From DAINPP01 sp963667315 (GTDB lineage: Bacteria > Thermotogota > Thermotogae > MWEM01): a DNA stretch of 64,000 bases. Position numbers and translations under genes: made by a program. Shown here one piece after another: positions 1 through 8,200 of this stretch (its first letter is position 1; every line of letters starts with the position of its first letter). The notes below the pieces were generated by a model that saw nothing but the letters and a program-made list of their open reading frames with translations, had not been told where the DNA came from and did not search any database. The DNA is taken from positions 62,001 to 126,000 of the forward strand of contig OY763325.1 of NCBI GenBank assembly GCA_963667315.1, in the 5' to 3' direction.

Positions 1-54
1 TTCGTTTGCATTGTAGGGTCCGAATGCCTTCATCGTTAATTTTACCGGTCTCAT
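1..54 (-). CDS. sbcC: SbcC exonuclease subunit, N-terminal fragment cut by window edge
   Basis: Only the first 18 codons are in the window; the gene continues off the left edge on the minus strand. The start, MRPVKLTMKAFGPYNANE, reads like the N-terminus of the SMC-type ATPase SbcC/Rad50, where an L-T-x-x-A-F-G-P-Y stretch precedes the P-loop. Its ATG shares one base with the sbcD stop codon (TAATG), so translation is probably coupled. SbcCD complexes are ATP-dependent nucleases that act on DNA hairpins and ends. The P-loop lies outside the window, so the call rests on the N-terminal match and the adjacent sbcD. Confidence 0.85.
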   Translation of the reverse strand, partial: MRPVKLTMKAFGPYNANE

Positions 55-1202
55 TATAAATTCCCTTCTTTGTATATTTCATCAAAGATTGAAGCGACGG
101 CTTGTTTCATATCCTCTGTAAATTCGTCATCCCCTTCTCTGACCTGTTTGAAAAAAGATTCAAAGAGTTCAATATCATTTTTCGATTCACGTTGTTTTAC
201 CGTCAGATTAATGTCGGTATTGATGCCTGAATGACTTCTCTCGATTTTCATGATATTAGGATAGATTTCCCTCAGCCTGCCGATGGGATTCATGACGGCC
301 TTTTCATTTTCGAGAACAGCCATGATAAAATCATCTCTGTGTTCATCGGATTTCCCCTTTTCAATGAGCTCATCGATTTTCCCTTTAATAATACGCATAT
401 CTCTATCCGCTTTTAACGGTTTTCTGATGATTTCTATCTGTCCGGCTCCATCCATCGTAATGACTGAGTATCCCTTTTGATGGGTTGTCTCTGAAAAGGA
501 ATACTTCATCAATGAACCGGAATAATGGATCGTTTTGCTAAGTGTCTGAGGTCTGTGGAGATGACCCAGTGCTGTGAAATCAAAGGGGTGAAAAACGGAT
601 GCATTGACGACACCTGAACCCCCGACTGAAAGGGGTCTTTCAGAATCACTTTCCTCACCGCCGGCAACGAATGCATGTCCTATTAGAACGCTTCTGTTTT
701 TTTCTTTTCGCTGATCAGTTAACTGTTTGATTAACTTTTCATAAGCTTGTTGATGTGTGTGTATCTCTTCATCATTCAAATAATGCTTGACTTCAGCGGG
801 ATCAATATAGGGCAGGAGATAAAAATCAACTTCTCCGAACTCATCATACAAGGTTACAGGGTGTTCGAAACTTTCCAGCTTTCCGCGAACAAACAAACCG
901 TTTACCTTCATGAATTCACTGCCGAAATGAATTCTTTCAGCACTGTCGTGGTTTCCCGCGATGAGAAAAAGAGGTGTCTTAAGGTCAAAGATGATATTTT
1001 TTAACGTATTATCCAGAAGTTCAACTGCTTCGGAAGGGGGTGAAGCGCGATCATAAACGTCACCTGCTATAATCACGGCATCCGGTTTTTCGATTTCCAA
1101 TGCTTCCAAAAAAGATTGAATTACCTGTTTTTGTTCTTCTATGAGCCTCGTCTGAAAGATGATCTTTCCAAGATGCCAGTCCGCTGTATGAATTATTTTC
1201 AC
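54..1202 (-). CDS. sbcD: SbcD, Mre11-type nuclease subunit
   Basis: A 382-residue metallophosphoesterase of the Mre11/SbcD family, the nuclease partner of SbcC in DNA end and hairpin processing. The metal-binding motifs are in order: TADWHLG with D8 and H10, GDVYD near 47-51, GNHD at 83-86, a GHAF motif near 175 and GHLH near 215. Length is usual for SbcD. The start is a GTG placed directly after the TGA stop of the rhodanese gene (TGAGTG), and the stop overlaps the sbcC ATG by one base, so rhodanese-sbcD-sbcC form one minus-strand operon with tight coupling. No key residue appears to be missing. Confidence 0.95.
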   Translation of the reverse strand: MKIIHTADWHLGKIIFQTRLIEEQKQVIQSFLEALEIEKPDAVIIAGDVYDRASPPSEAVELLDNTLKNIIFDLKTPLFLIAGNHDSAERIHFGSEFMKVNGLFVRGKLESFEHPVTLYDEFGEVDFYLLPYIDPAEVKHYLNDEEIHTHQQAYEKLIKQLTDQRKEKNRSVLIGHAFVAGGEESDSERPLSVGGSGVVNASVFHPFDFTALGHLHRPQTLSKTIHYSGSLMKYSFSETTHQKGYSVITMDGAGQIEIIRKPLKADRDMRIIKGKIDELIEKGKSDEHRDDFIMAVLENEKAVMNPIGRLREIYPNIMKIERSHSGINTDINLTVKQRESKNDIELFESFFKQVREGDDEFTEDMKQAVASIFDEIYKEGNL

Positions 1203-1595
1203 TCATTTCCCCCAACTGTTAAAGCCGCGTTTTAAATGGTAAATCTTATTGAACCCCAGTTCTTTCATTTTTTTTAATGCTCTTCTACTTCTGCTGCCTG
1301 AACGGCAGTAAAGAAAATAGGTTTTATTTTTCTCAAGCGTATCTAATTGTGAGGTGAAATCTGAATCGTAATAATTGATGTTTATCGCGTTTTCTATATG
1401 CCCCTCTTCATATTCAGAAGGTGATCGAACATCCAGGATGATGAAATCGGGGTTGTCGATATTTTCGGTTATTATTACTTCCCCCTGTTCTGCTGTAACA
1501 TCCGTATAAAAAGTATCCGTGGCTGTCTTTGCCGAGCAAAAAAGAAAAGTACACGAACACAGTAATGTGGTCAAAACCAACATGAGTTTTTTCAT
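1203..1595 (-). CDS. Exported rhodanese-like sulfurtransferase
   Basis: A 130-residue single-domain rhodanese with an N-terminal export signal. A hydrophobic segment at residues 3-20 follows MKK; Cys13, Cys15 and Cys20 are candidate lipid-attachment sites, but none lies in a perfect lipobox. The rhodanese fold shows ILDVRSPSEYEEGHI at 53-67 and an active-site loop C-R-S-G-S-R starting at Cys97, so the catalytic cysteine is present. A longer frame opens at 1640, but the ATG at 1595 has a GGGAGTG ribosome site 6 bases away and starts directly with the signal peptide. Substrate unknown; a periplasmic sulfur-transfer role is inferred. It is first in an operon with sbcD. Confidence 0.85.
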   Translation of the reverse strand: MKKLMLVLTTLLCSCTFLFCSAKTATDTFYTDVTAEQGEVIITENIDNPDFIILDVRSPSEYEEGHIENAININYYDSDFTSQLDTLEKNKTYFLYCRSGSRSRRALKKMKELGFNKIYHLKRGFNSWGK

Positions 1596-1661
1596 ACAAT
1601 CACTCCCGTTTTTTGATGCCTGTATTATAACATTTTTCATGAAATGACCTGCATTACTCTG

Positions 1662-1670
1662 TGCTATAAT
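1662..1670 (+). promoter_or_regulatory. Extended -10 promoter for transketolase
   Basis: TG-C-TATAAT, a consensus extended -10 element, lies 33 bases upstream of the transketolase ATG. The -35 region is weak, as is common with extended -10 promoters. A divergent TATAAT on the minus strand at 1624-1629 could serve the rhodanese operon. Confidence 0.6.
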
Positions 1671-1702
1671 GAGGTAATTCTAATAAACAGGAGGAGGCAC
1701 AA

Positions 1703-3631
1703 ATGAGTACTGTTATGAAGACCTTTACAGATAAAGAGATAGATAAACTGAAGGAAATGGCAAAACTTTGCAGAGGAGACGTTCTCAAGATGACGACACT
1801 TTCAAAATCAGGTCATCCGGGAGGCTCCCTTTCTTCGATGGAGATGTATATTGCGATATACGCGTACGCGAATGTATTCCCTAAAAATCCGTGGAAAAAA
1901 GAAAGAGATAGAATCGTTATCAGTCATGGACATACATCACCTGGTGTGTATGCCGTTCTAGGCAGAATGGGTTTCTTTAATGTAGATGAAGCAATCAGTG
2001 GCTTCAGACATGTGAATTCTATCTTTGAAGGGCATGTAACAAGGGGTATTCCGGGTGTGGAATGGACAACGGGTAATCTCGGGCAGGGTCTTTCGGCCGG
2101 CCTTGGTTTCGCAATCGCTTCAGAGGTTCACAAGGTTGATTATCGATCCTATGTGTTAATGGGTGATGCTGAGCAGGCGAAAGGACAGGTTGCAGAGGCA
2201 AGAAGAACAGCTTCAAAGTATGGATTGAATAAATTGACGGTTTTAATCGATATGAACGATGCGCAAATAAACGGCAGGACGAGGGACGTCATGCCTGTCA
2301 ATATAAAAGAAACTTATGAAGCTGATGGCTGGGATGTTATAGAAGTTCCGGGACATGATTTCATGAAATTGTTTGCAGCTTTGGATCAGGCAACAAGAAA
2401 TATTCTGAAACCGACTGCTATTCTTTGTTATACCCAGATGGGTCATGGTGTTTCATTTATGGAAAATGATGCATCCTGGCATGGTAAAACACTTTCCGTA
2501 GATCAGCTTTACAAGGCACTGGATGAATTAAAACTGGATATTGATTTCGATAAATATAAGGAAATGAGAGAAAAACTTGAGATCAAAGCACATGAAAAGA
2601 CTATGTTGGATTTTAAGGTTGATATCGACACGGGAAAACCGAAAACATACAGGGCAGATACAAAACTGGATAATCGAAGTGCTTTCGGAAATGCCTTGAA
2701 AGATCTTGGACAGTTGAACGAAAAATCAAAGACACCGATAACCGTTATCGATTGTGATTTGATGCCGTCAACCAAAACAGAGGCCTTTGCAAAAGCTTAT
2801 CCGGATAATTTTTTCCAGTTTGGCGTGGCAGAACACAATGCTGCAGCGGCAGCCGGGGCTATGTCCGTTGAGGAAATGGTGACTTTCTTCACAGATTTTG
2901 GTATGTTTGGAATTGATGAGGTGTACAACCAGCAGAGGCTGAATGATATTAACCATACGAATCTGAAAGTTGCCGTAACTCACGTTGGAACGGATACCGG
3001 AGAAGATGGCAAAACACATCATTGTATCGATTATGTTGGGGGACCGTCAAATTTCTTCCATTTTAAGACGATTGTGCCCGGTGATCCCAATCAAACGGAT
3101 AGAGCGGTCAGGTATGCCGCTTCGCAATATGGAAATTATATTGTGGCTGTTGGAAGAAGCAAATTGAATCCCATCACGGATCTTGACGGAAATCCTTTCT
3201 TCGGTGAAACCTATCAATTTGACTATGGAAAGATTGATGAAGTAAGACCGTGTAAAAATGCCAATGCCGTAATTGTTTCCATGGGTGCGACACTTCCCGA
3301 AGCGGTTAAGGCGGCTGATAACATGAACGCTAAAGGGTATCATGTTGGTGTTTTGAATTGTTCATGCCCCACCGAACTCTGGAAACAGAATTTCTATCTC
3401 GAGGATAAAATTTCGAATAAGATCATTCTGACGGTTGAGGATCATAATATCTGGACGGGACTTGGTGCATTGCTTGATGATGCCATTTTCAGGAACAATA
3501 TCGTTGTGGCTTCAAAGTATCGATTGGGAATAGATGATTATTCAGTTTCAGGCAGTAAAGAGCACCTGTTTAAATTGTTCAAACTGGATGCTGAAGGGAT
3601 TGAAGCTGAGTTGACAGAGACGTTGAAATAA
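1703..3631 (+). CDS. tkt: Transketolase
   Basis: A full-length 642-residue transketolase, the thiamine-diphosphate enzyme that moves two-carbon ketol units in the non-oxidative pentose phosphate pathway. Visible motifs are SGHPGGSLSSMEMYIA near 35-50, ISHGHTSPGVYA near 73-84, and the TPP/metal site GDAEQAKGQ near 154 followed by ID-x-ND-x-Q-ING. The central pyrimidine domain carries FGVAEHNAAAAAGAM near 373. The two halves are fused in one chain, unlike the split archaeal type. The start is supported by a strong AGGAGGAGG site. It is a single-gene unit ended by the hairpin at 3688-3730. A transaldolase at 14.4 kb covers the other half of the pathway. Confidence 0.95.
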   Translation: MSTVMKTFTDKEIDKLKEMAKLCRGDVLKMTTLSKSGHPGGSLSSMEMYIAIYAYANVFPKNPWKKERDRIVISHGHTSPGVYAVLGRMGFFNVDEAISGFRHVNSIFEGHVTRGIPGVEWTTGNLGQGLSAGLGFAIASEVHKVDYRSYVLMGDAEQAKGQVAEARRTASKYGLNKLTVLIDMNDAQINGRTRDVMPVNIKETYEADGWDVIEVPGHDFMKLFAALDQATRNILKPTAILCYTQMGHGVSFMENDASWHGKTLSVDQLYKALDELKLDIDFDKYKEMREKLEIKAHEKTMLDFKVDIDTGKPKTYRADTKLDNRSAFGNALKDLGQLNEKSKTPITVIDCDLMPSTKTEAFAKAYPDNFFQFGVAEHNAAAAAGAMSVEEMVTFFTDFGMFGIDEVYNQQRLNDINHTNLKVAVTHVGTDTGEDGKTHHCIDYVGGPSNFFHFKTIVPGDPNQTDRAVRYAASQYGNYIVAVGRSKLNPITDLDGNPFFGETYQFDYGKIDEVRPCKNANAVIVSMGATLPEAVKAADNMNAKGYHVGVLNCSCPTELWKQNFYLEDKISNKIILTVEDHNIWTGLGALLDDAIFRNNIVVASKYRLGIDDYSVSGSKEHLFKLFKLDAEGIEAELTETLK

Positions 3632-3687
3632 ACGGGGCTGTATAAATCCTGAGTTTTTTGATTGGGATAAGGAAAAAATAATTATTA

Positions 3688-3730
3688 AATAAAGACAGAT
3701 GCAGGTTTATCCCTGACATCTGTCTTTATT
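3688..3730. terminator. Bidirectional hairpin terminator after transketolase
   Basis: A perfect 14-bp stem (AATAAAGACAGATG at 3688-3701 with its complement at 3717-3730). An inner CAGG/CCTG pairing sits in the loop. A-rich and T-rich arms let it serve both strands. Confidence 0.75.
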
Positions 3731-3739
3731 GGCTCCATT

Positions 3740-3934
3740 TTAAAGCTTGAAGAACTCGATTTGTTTACTGAGAAGTTCTGCTTGTTTGCTTTGTTCTGAT
3801 GCTGCTTCTGCTATATTTTTCGCATCTTGTTTTTGACTGTGAACGGCTGTGGTCATCTCTTCCATCTGTTCGGATATGTCAGAGATAGATTTTGCGGTTG
3901 TGTCCATAGCGCTTGCCATTTCTTCAGCTGAATC
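3740..3934 (-). pseudogene. Truncated chemoreceptor C-terminus (MCP remnant)
   Basis: On the minus strand this stretch encodes about 64 residues ending QIEFFKL-stop. The heptad-rich sequence (AEEMASAMDTTAKSISDISE, then EQMEEMTTAVHSQKQDAKNI) is typical of the C-terminal half of a chemoreceptor signalling coiled coil, beyond the hairpin tip. It lacks the tip, membrane domain and start codon. An in-frame stop (TAA on the minus strand at 3947-3949) lies a few codons upstream, where similarity ends. It is therefore a decayed or truncated copy, not a working receptor. Intact receptors are at 9.1-10.5 kb and 45.5-47.5 kb. Confidence 0.75.
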
Positions 3935-4248
3935 ACAAGAACAACTTTATTTATATCACCAACAAGGCTATCCGATTGCTCTAAGATTTGATGCGTATGA
4001 CTTATTTCTGCTGTTTATGGGGCTAAATTATGTTCTTTGTGCTGTTAAGAGAATAAAATTACCTGTAAATGACGATAAAGGAAAGAATTCACCACCTTTT
4101 AAGGAGAGAGTCATAAGGTGGTGAAATCTGTGCTGATGATAAGTGAGAAAACAATTTGTTTCCTTCTGAAAAAAGCAGTTTCAAATGAAGCTCAAAAGAA
4201 AGTCACTAAGAAAGCTTATTTAATCGGGTGTGTTTCAATCTATATCTT
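3935..4248. other. Gene-free stretch beside the MCP remnant
   Basis: I see no convincing gene here. Two overlapping plus-strand frames (3849-4124, 4118-4351) run through it. The first reads antisense over the MCP remnant and the second runs into the end of the gene at 4249. Neither shows a recognisable domain. It may hold degraded sequence linked to whatever truncated the receptor. Confidence 0.5.
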
Positions 4249-4656
4249 TCAATATCTTTTCCAGCAAATTTCCAAACCATTATCCAGTTTGAAACTTATA
4301 CCTTCAAGTTTGTTTTTTATCGAATTTTCATCCGGTACTATGTCATCATAGGCGATATACATGGAGAAATCCTGTAAATCAACTTCTTTATATCTTGATT
4401 CAACGAGTTCCTTTTTGTTTGTGCAAAGATATAATGCTTTATCGATAATCATCGCCATCGTTTTTCCGGCCCTTTCGCATAGCCAGTAAACTTCAAATCC
4501 CATCCTTTTAAGGTACTTCATTATCGGGATCTTTTCGTTTTCATTTGTCGTTATTGAAAAACCGGTTTCAGGATCCACGATCACTTCATTTCCCTGATAC
4601 TTTTCAGCTTCAAGTGTAAGAAGTTTTCTGCTGATGGATCTTAAAGTCGATTTCAT
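4249..4656 (-). CDS. Hypothetical protein
   Basis: A 135-residue protein I do not recognise. It has a basic N-terminus (MKSTLRSISRKLLTLEAEKY), then a mixed soluble sequence with scattered Trp and Cys (YWLCERAG; a final LEICWKRY) and no membrane segment or signal peptide. The frame opens earlier, at 4710, but the ATG at 4656 has a clear AAGGAGG site eight to nine bases upstream. It stands alone: divergent from the GntR/ABC operon and separated from the MCP remnant. The good ribosome site and intact frame argue that it is real; its function is unknown. Confidence 0.65.
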   Translation of the reverse strand: MKSTLRSISRKLLTLEAEKYQGNEVIVDPETGFSITTNENEKIPIMKYLKRMGFEVYWLCERAGKTMAMIIDKALYLCTNKKELVESRYKEVDLQDFSMYIAYDDIVPDENSIKNKLEGISFKLDNGLEICWKRY

Positions 4657-4800
4657 AACACATTCCTCCTTCGTAAATTTTATTGTGTTGAGTCTTTTTA
4701 TAAACGCCACTCAAATTTTGTTTTCTAAACATCGAGTGCCTCCTTGTTCCTACATCGATATTATAACCAATCAATTGTGAGGGAAAAGTGAAGAAAAAAA

Positions 4801-4829
4801 TTGATTTCCAGTGTACTATATGTTATAAT
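4801..4829 (+). promoter_or_regulatory. Promoter of the GntR/ABC operon
   Basis: TTGATT at 4801-4806, a 17-base spacer and a perfect TATAAT at 4824-4829. The predicted transcript start is near 4836, only about 20 bases before the regulator gene. A short leader is common for YtrA-type autoregulators that bind their own promoter. Confidence 0.75.
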
Positions 4830-4855
4830 ACAGATGCTTTTGGAGGTGTGTGTAT

Positions 4856-5227
4856 TTGTGGATAAAAATAGAGATAAGGTCTCCGCTACCCGTTTATGAA
4901 CAGATAAAGGTGGGGATAAAAGAAGCGGTATTATCCGGAAAATGTAAAAAGGAAGAATTGATTCCATCTATAAGGGAATTGGCAAAGGAAATAAAAGTAA
5001 ATCCGAATACAGTTGCCAGAGCTTATAGGGAGTTAGAGCAGGATGGTATTATATTTTCGAGACAGGGGATTGGTTTTATGATCAATGTGAATGTTGAAGA
5101 GATCAAAGCTCAGTTCTTGAAAGAACTTGAAAAAGAGCTGGGAACACCTCTAAAAAGACTTAAAAATGCCGGGATAGCTCTTGATGAGGTGAAAAAGGTG
5201 GTTGAGAATATATGGGAAACGGAATAA
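4856..5227 (+). CDS. GntR-family (YtrA type) transcriptional regulator
   Basis: A regulator of about 123 residues. The N-terminal GntR winged helix spans roughly 10-75 (PVYEQIKVGIKEAVLSGK, then the recognition region IRELAKEIKVNPNTVARAYR). A short helical tail replaces the usual ligand domain, as in the YtrA subfamily. The frame opens with GTG at 4850, but GGAGG at 4842-4846 is better placed for the TTG at 4856. It overlaps the downstream ABC ATPase by 16 bases. YtrA regulators usually sit first in ABC exporter operons and repress them; that role is inferred from this arrangement. Confidence 0.9.
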   Translation: MWIKIEIRSPLPVYEQIKVGIKEAVLSGKCKKEELIPSIRELAKEIKVNPNTVARAYRELEQDGIIFSRQGIGFMINVNVEEIKAQFLKELEKELGTPLKRLKNAGIALDEVKKVVENIWETE

Positions 5228-6093
5228 TAGAGCCTCCGATTCGGAATGCATTGGAAATCAGAGGGTTGAGCAAAACGTATAAGAATGATGTTCAAGCGGT
5301 AAAGGATTTAAATCTGACGATCCATGAGGGAGAGGTTCATGCCTTGCTGGGTCCTAATGGTGCGGGTAAGACAACGACAATAAAATCAGTTTTGGGGTTT
5401 ATCAATTTTAACGGAGCGATAAGCGTTTTGGGAGAAACCATTGATATGGTACGAGAGAATGTTTCTTTCGTGCCGGAGGAGAAGAATTTTTATGAATTTT
5501 TAACGCCAAGAAAAGCGATTAAAATGTGCCGGGAAATCATTCCTCAATTTGATGAGAATCGCGCGTTTGAATTTATGAAGCGTTTTTCACTTCCAATGGG
5601 AAAGAAAATCAGTGGGTTTTCAAACGGGATGAAAACATCACTTTATCTCAGCATATGTTTTGCTCAGAGTGCATCACTTTATATCTTTGATGAACCGGCC
5701 TGGGGTCTTGATCCCATAAGGAAGGAAGATGTACTTGAGATTATCAGGGATCTTGTGATTGAGGGTAAAACAGTTTTGTACACGTCACATATCATCACCG
5801 ATGTTGAGAAAATTGCCGACAGGATTTCAATTATGCATGACGGAAGGATATTGTTTACGGGAAATATTGATGATATTAAAGGTGACTTCAGGGTCTTTTA
5901 TCTTCCGATTGACTTTGATGGTTTGACAGACTTATCATATCTTTCCTGTCAAAAGCAAAGAGAGCGAATGATCCTCTTAACCAGCGATGAGAAAACGATA
6001 GAGGCCTTAGCGCAATCTCCTGAAATTGAAGTAAGTGTACCGGATCTTGAGATGTTTTTTCAGATATTGCTCAGGGGGGAAAATTATGTTTAA
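5212..6093 (+). CDS. ABC transporter ATP-binding protein
   Basis: A 293-residue ATPase subunit. Walker A is GPNGAGKTT at about 47-55, Walker B with the catalytic Glu is LYIFDEP near 157-163, and the switch His sits in YTSHII. The signature motif reads FSNGM rather than LSGGQ, an accepted divergence in this exporter class. The C-terminal third (after about 220) is a variable regulatory extension. The ATG lies inside the end of the regulator gene, and the stop overlaps the permease start, so three genes are coupled. The exported substrate cannot be told from sequence; in YtrA systems it is often a peptide antibiotic or a cell-wall stress signal. Confidence 0.9.
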   Translation: MGNGIIEPPIRNALEIRGLSKTYKNDVQAVKDLNLTIHEGEVHALLGPNGAGKTTTIKSVLGFINFNGAISVLGETIDMVRENVSFVPEEKNFYEFLTPRKAIKMCREIIPQFDENRAFEFMKRFSLPMGKKISGFSNGMKTSLYLSICFAQSASLYIFDEPAWGLDPIRKEDVLEIIRDLVIEGKTVLYTSHIITDVEKIADRISIMHDGRILFTGNIDDIKGDFRVFYLPIDFDGLTDLSYLSCQKQRERMILLTSDEKTIEALAQSPEIEVSVPDLEMFFQILLRGENYV

Positions 6094-6871
6094 GAAAACA
6101 TTATATGAGATGAAATTCAGATTGATTGTATTCATCGTGTTTTTCCTTGTTTTGCTTGCAGGCGTACTCTTAATAAGACCAATAGTAGGGAATATGATGC
6201 TTTCTGTAGATATGAGTGGTGAAGAGATGCGGCAAATCCCGGATTTTCTTAAAGAACTTGTATCGAGCAGCATGCGTACGGAAAATCAGTATAAAGATGA
6301 TCAGTTTTTTTTAATATCACAGTGGTTTGGCAAGAATTTTGGTCAGTTTTCCCCCTTTCTTGCTTTGATAATCGCTTTTCCTCTTTTTGCGAGAGAAACA
6401 GAAAAAAAGACGATTTATTTACTGATTGCCCGAAGAAGTCGAGCTGAGGTATTTTTCGGTAAAGTCTTTTCCGCCTATAGCGTTTTGTTGATACTTCTTT
6501 TTTCTTTTAGTTTACTGGCTCCCGTTGTGATGATGCTGAGCGGTTATAAGATAGCTTTCAATGCTGAACTTACACAGGTGATTGTACAGCAGATTGTTTC
6601 TGCCTCTTTTTTCTATTTTTTGTTTGTTCTTTTTTCTGTGCTTTTCAGCGATCAGATCAAACCGGTTATTCTTGGAATCGTTTTGATTTTTGCCATGCCG
6701 TTCACTTCTATGATTCCATTCATTGAATGGATGAATCTGTTTCCGTATACATTGGGGCATAATATTTTGTTGGGGAACGGGTTTGACTGGTTGAAATCGC
6801 TGGTGTTAATGCTATTGATACTGGTTCTGTTTTTTTTCAGTAAAAGTTTGTTCGAAAAGAAAGAGTTTTAG
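6086..6871 (+). CDS. ABC-2 type permease
   Basis: A 261-residue membrane protein with about six hydrophobic segments: one after MFKKTLYEMKFR, a long extracellular loop at about 40-80, then five more, ending KSLFEKKEF. This is the layout of ABC-2 permeases that pair with stand-alone ATPases. The ATG at 6086 has AGGGGGG upstream and overlaps the ATPase stop by eight bases; the longer frame from 6035 would begin inside the ATPase with no ribosome site. Together with the preceding ATPase it should form a homodimeric-type exporter. The hairpin at 6890-6918 ends the operon. Confidence 0.85.
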   Translation: MFKKTLYEMKFRLIVFIVFFLVLLAGVLLIRPIVGNMMLSVDMSGEEMRQIPDFLKELVSSSMRTENQYKDDQFFLISQWFGKNFGQFSPFLALIIAFPLFARETEKKTIYLLIARRSRAEVFFGKVFSAYSVLLILLFSFSLLAPVVMMLSGYKIAFNAELTQVIVQQIVSASFFYFLFVLFSVLFSDQIKPVILGIVLIFAMPFTSMIPFIEWMNLFPYTLGHNILLGNGFDWLKSLVLMLLILVLFFFSKSLFEKKEF

Positions 6872-6889
6872 CCCTGAATAAAAGTTTTT

Positions 6890-6918
6890 AAGAGGGATTG
6901 TACGAAGGAATCCCTCTT
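6890..6918. terminator. Hairpin between convergent ABC operon and peptidase gene
   Basis: A 10-bp perfect stem (AAGAGGGATT and its complement) with a 9-base loop, between two convergent genes. The T-tract is imperfect (ATTTCTT). Confidence 0.65.
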
Positions 6919-6942
6919 ATTTCTTAATTGTTAAAAAATCGC

Positions 6943-8052
6943 CTAAAAAGAATAATGTTTTAATATACCGCTTATCGCCTTGGTGAAATGTTTTACCGCT
7001 TCCATCTTCCAGATATGCTCAGACGGATTGAGCATTTCACGGTATTCTCTTAGATATTTTTCCCTGTAACTGGACACCACATAGTTTTTCCTTATCTTAC
7101 GCATATTTATCGTGTTTCTCATTGAGCGGAGAAGTCCGATGAAATCTTCTCCAAGTGTTCCAAATTCGAACGTGCAGGCATATACGTTTTTATCCGGGAC
7201 AAGCAGTCTTTTTTGATGATAGATATAATCGATCATATCACCGCTAATCTGATAAAAATCCTCTTTTTCGACTTTTTTGATATCGCTGTAATTAAAATCC
7301 CTTTTTAATGCACCTGTCTTTTTTTCATCCAAGGCTGAGTTGACTATCGACATTTTTTCTTTCTCACCTATTCCGGAGTGCAGATCAATGAAAATAATAT
7401 TCTCGAAACTATCTTTCAAAGTTTTCTTTATCAGATCAATCATTATTTCAGTTGACTTTTCATAGTCTTTTCCGCCGTAATACAAACCATCGGGATATGT
7501 ATACTGCCCTCCGAGCACTGCTTTTTTGAAACCTTCACCTCCGGAGCGTATTAATTGGCCGATTGAAGAGAAAAAAAAGTCAAGTTTATTAAAGAAAGGA
7601 TCTGCAAGTGCGCAACTGCTTTCGAGATAATCACGAGCTTTTTCGTACTCGTGATTCTTTTTTAGATTTTGCCAGTTTCTGACAAAATTTCTGTTTAGAT
7701 CAACGTTGTTTTCATTGGTGCGTATATAATTTTTCATTCCAAACGGATTTAAAGAATGAATTGTTATGATAGATGTGTTTTCATGATCGATAGTGTGTAT
7801 GAATTTTTCTGAGAAACAACGGATCATGGCGGTGCCAACATATCCTTCTATACCATGTAGCCCTGATGAGAGAACCAGAAGGTTTTTTTTCATTTTGCTG
7901 TTATACCTTGCGATATCTATGAATAACCCTTCAAGGATTTCATCGTTTCTGAGAGAAGCGGATACCCAGTGATCTTTATTTTTTTCGAAATCCGATAAAA
8001 AGCTTTCTCTTGATTCCTCATAAGTTTTACTGAAATAGTTTAAAAAGTCCAT
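6943..8052 (-). CDS. DUF2817 / M14-like zinc carboxypeptidase
   Basis: A 369-residue protein that matches the DUF2817 group of M14-like metallocarboxypeptidases. The expected residues are present: HGIEG near 78-82 (first zinc His and Glu), NVDLNRNF near 130 (substrate-carboxylate region), IDLHSGIG near 230 (third zinc ligand) and TFEFGT near 300 (candidate catalytic Glu). No signal peptide is seen, so it is probably cytoplasmic. The start is the ATG at 8052 with an AGGGGG site; the frame from 8082 lacks one. It is a single gene, convergent with the ABC operon. Substrate unknown; this family is little characterised. Confidence 0.75.
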   Translation of the reverse strand: MDFLNYFSKTYEESRESFLSDFEKNKDHWVSASLRNDEILEGLFIDIARYNSKMKKNLLVLSSGLHGIEGYVGTAMIRCFSEKFIHTIDHENTSIITIHSLNPFGMKNYIRTNENNVDLNRNFVRNWQNLKKNHEYEKARDYLESSCALADPFFNKLDFFFSSIGQLIRSGGEGFKKAVLGGQYTYPDGLYYGGKDYEKSTEIMIDLIKKTLKDSFENIIFIDLHSGIGEKEKMSIVNSALDEKKTGALKRDFNYSDIKKVEKEDFYQISGDMIDYIYHQKRLLVPDKNVYACTFEFGTLGEDFIGLLRSMRNTINMRKIRKNYVVSSYREKYLREYREMLNPSEHIWKMEAVKHFTKAISGILKHYSF

Positions 8053-8200
8053 ACAAATCCCCCTAAAACGAATATCTGTCATAATTCCTCATAAATTACC
8101 ATATAATGATTATATAACAAATGATGGCTTGAAATCTAAAAAAAGCTATATTTATTTTCTAAAGGGCGTTTGTATGGTTTTCGATTATGTCACTATACAC

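Noticed and set aside
3849..4351. Two plus-strand frames of 91 and 77 residues
   Set aside because: The first begins antisense to the chemoreceptor remnant and the second ends antisense to the hypothetical gene at 4249; no domain is seen and ribosome sites are poor.
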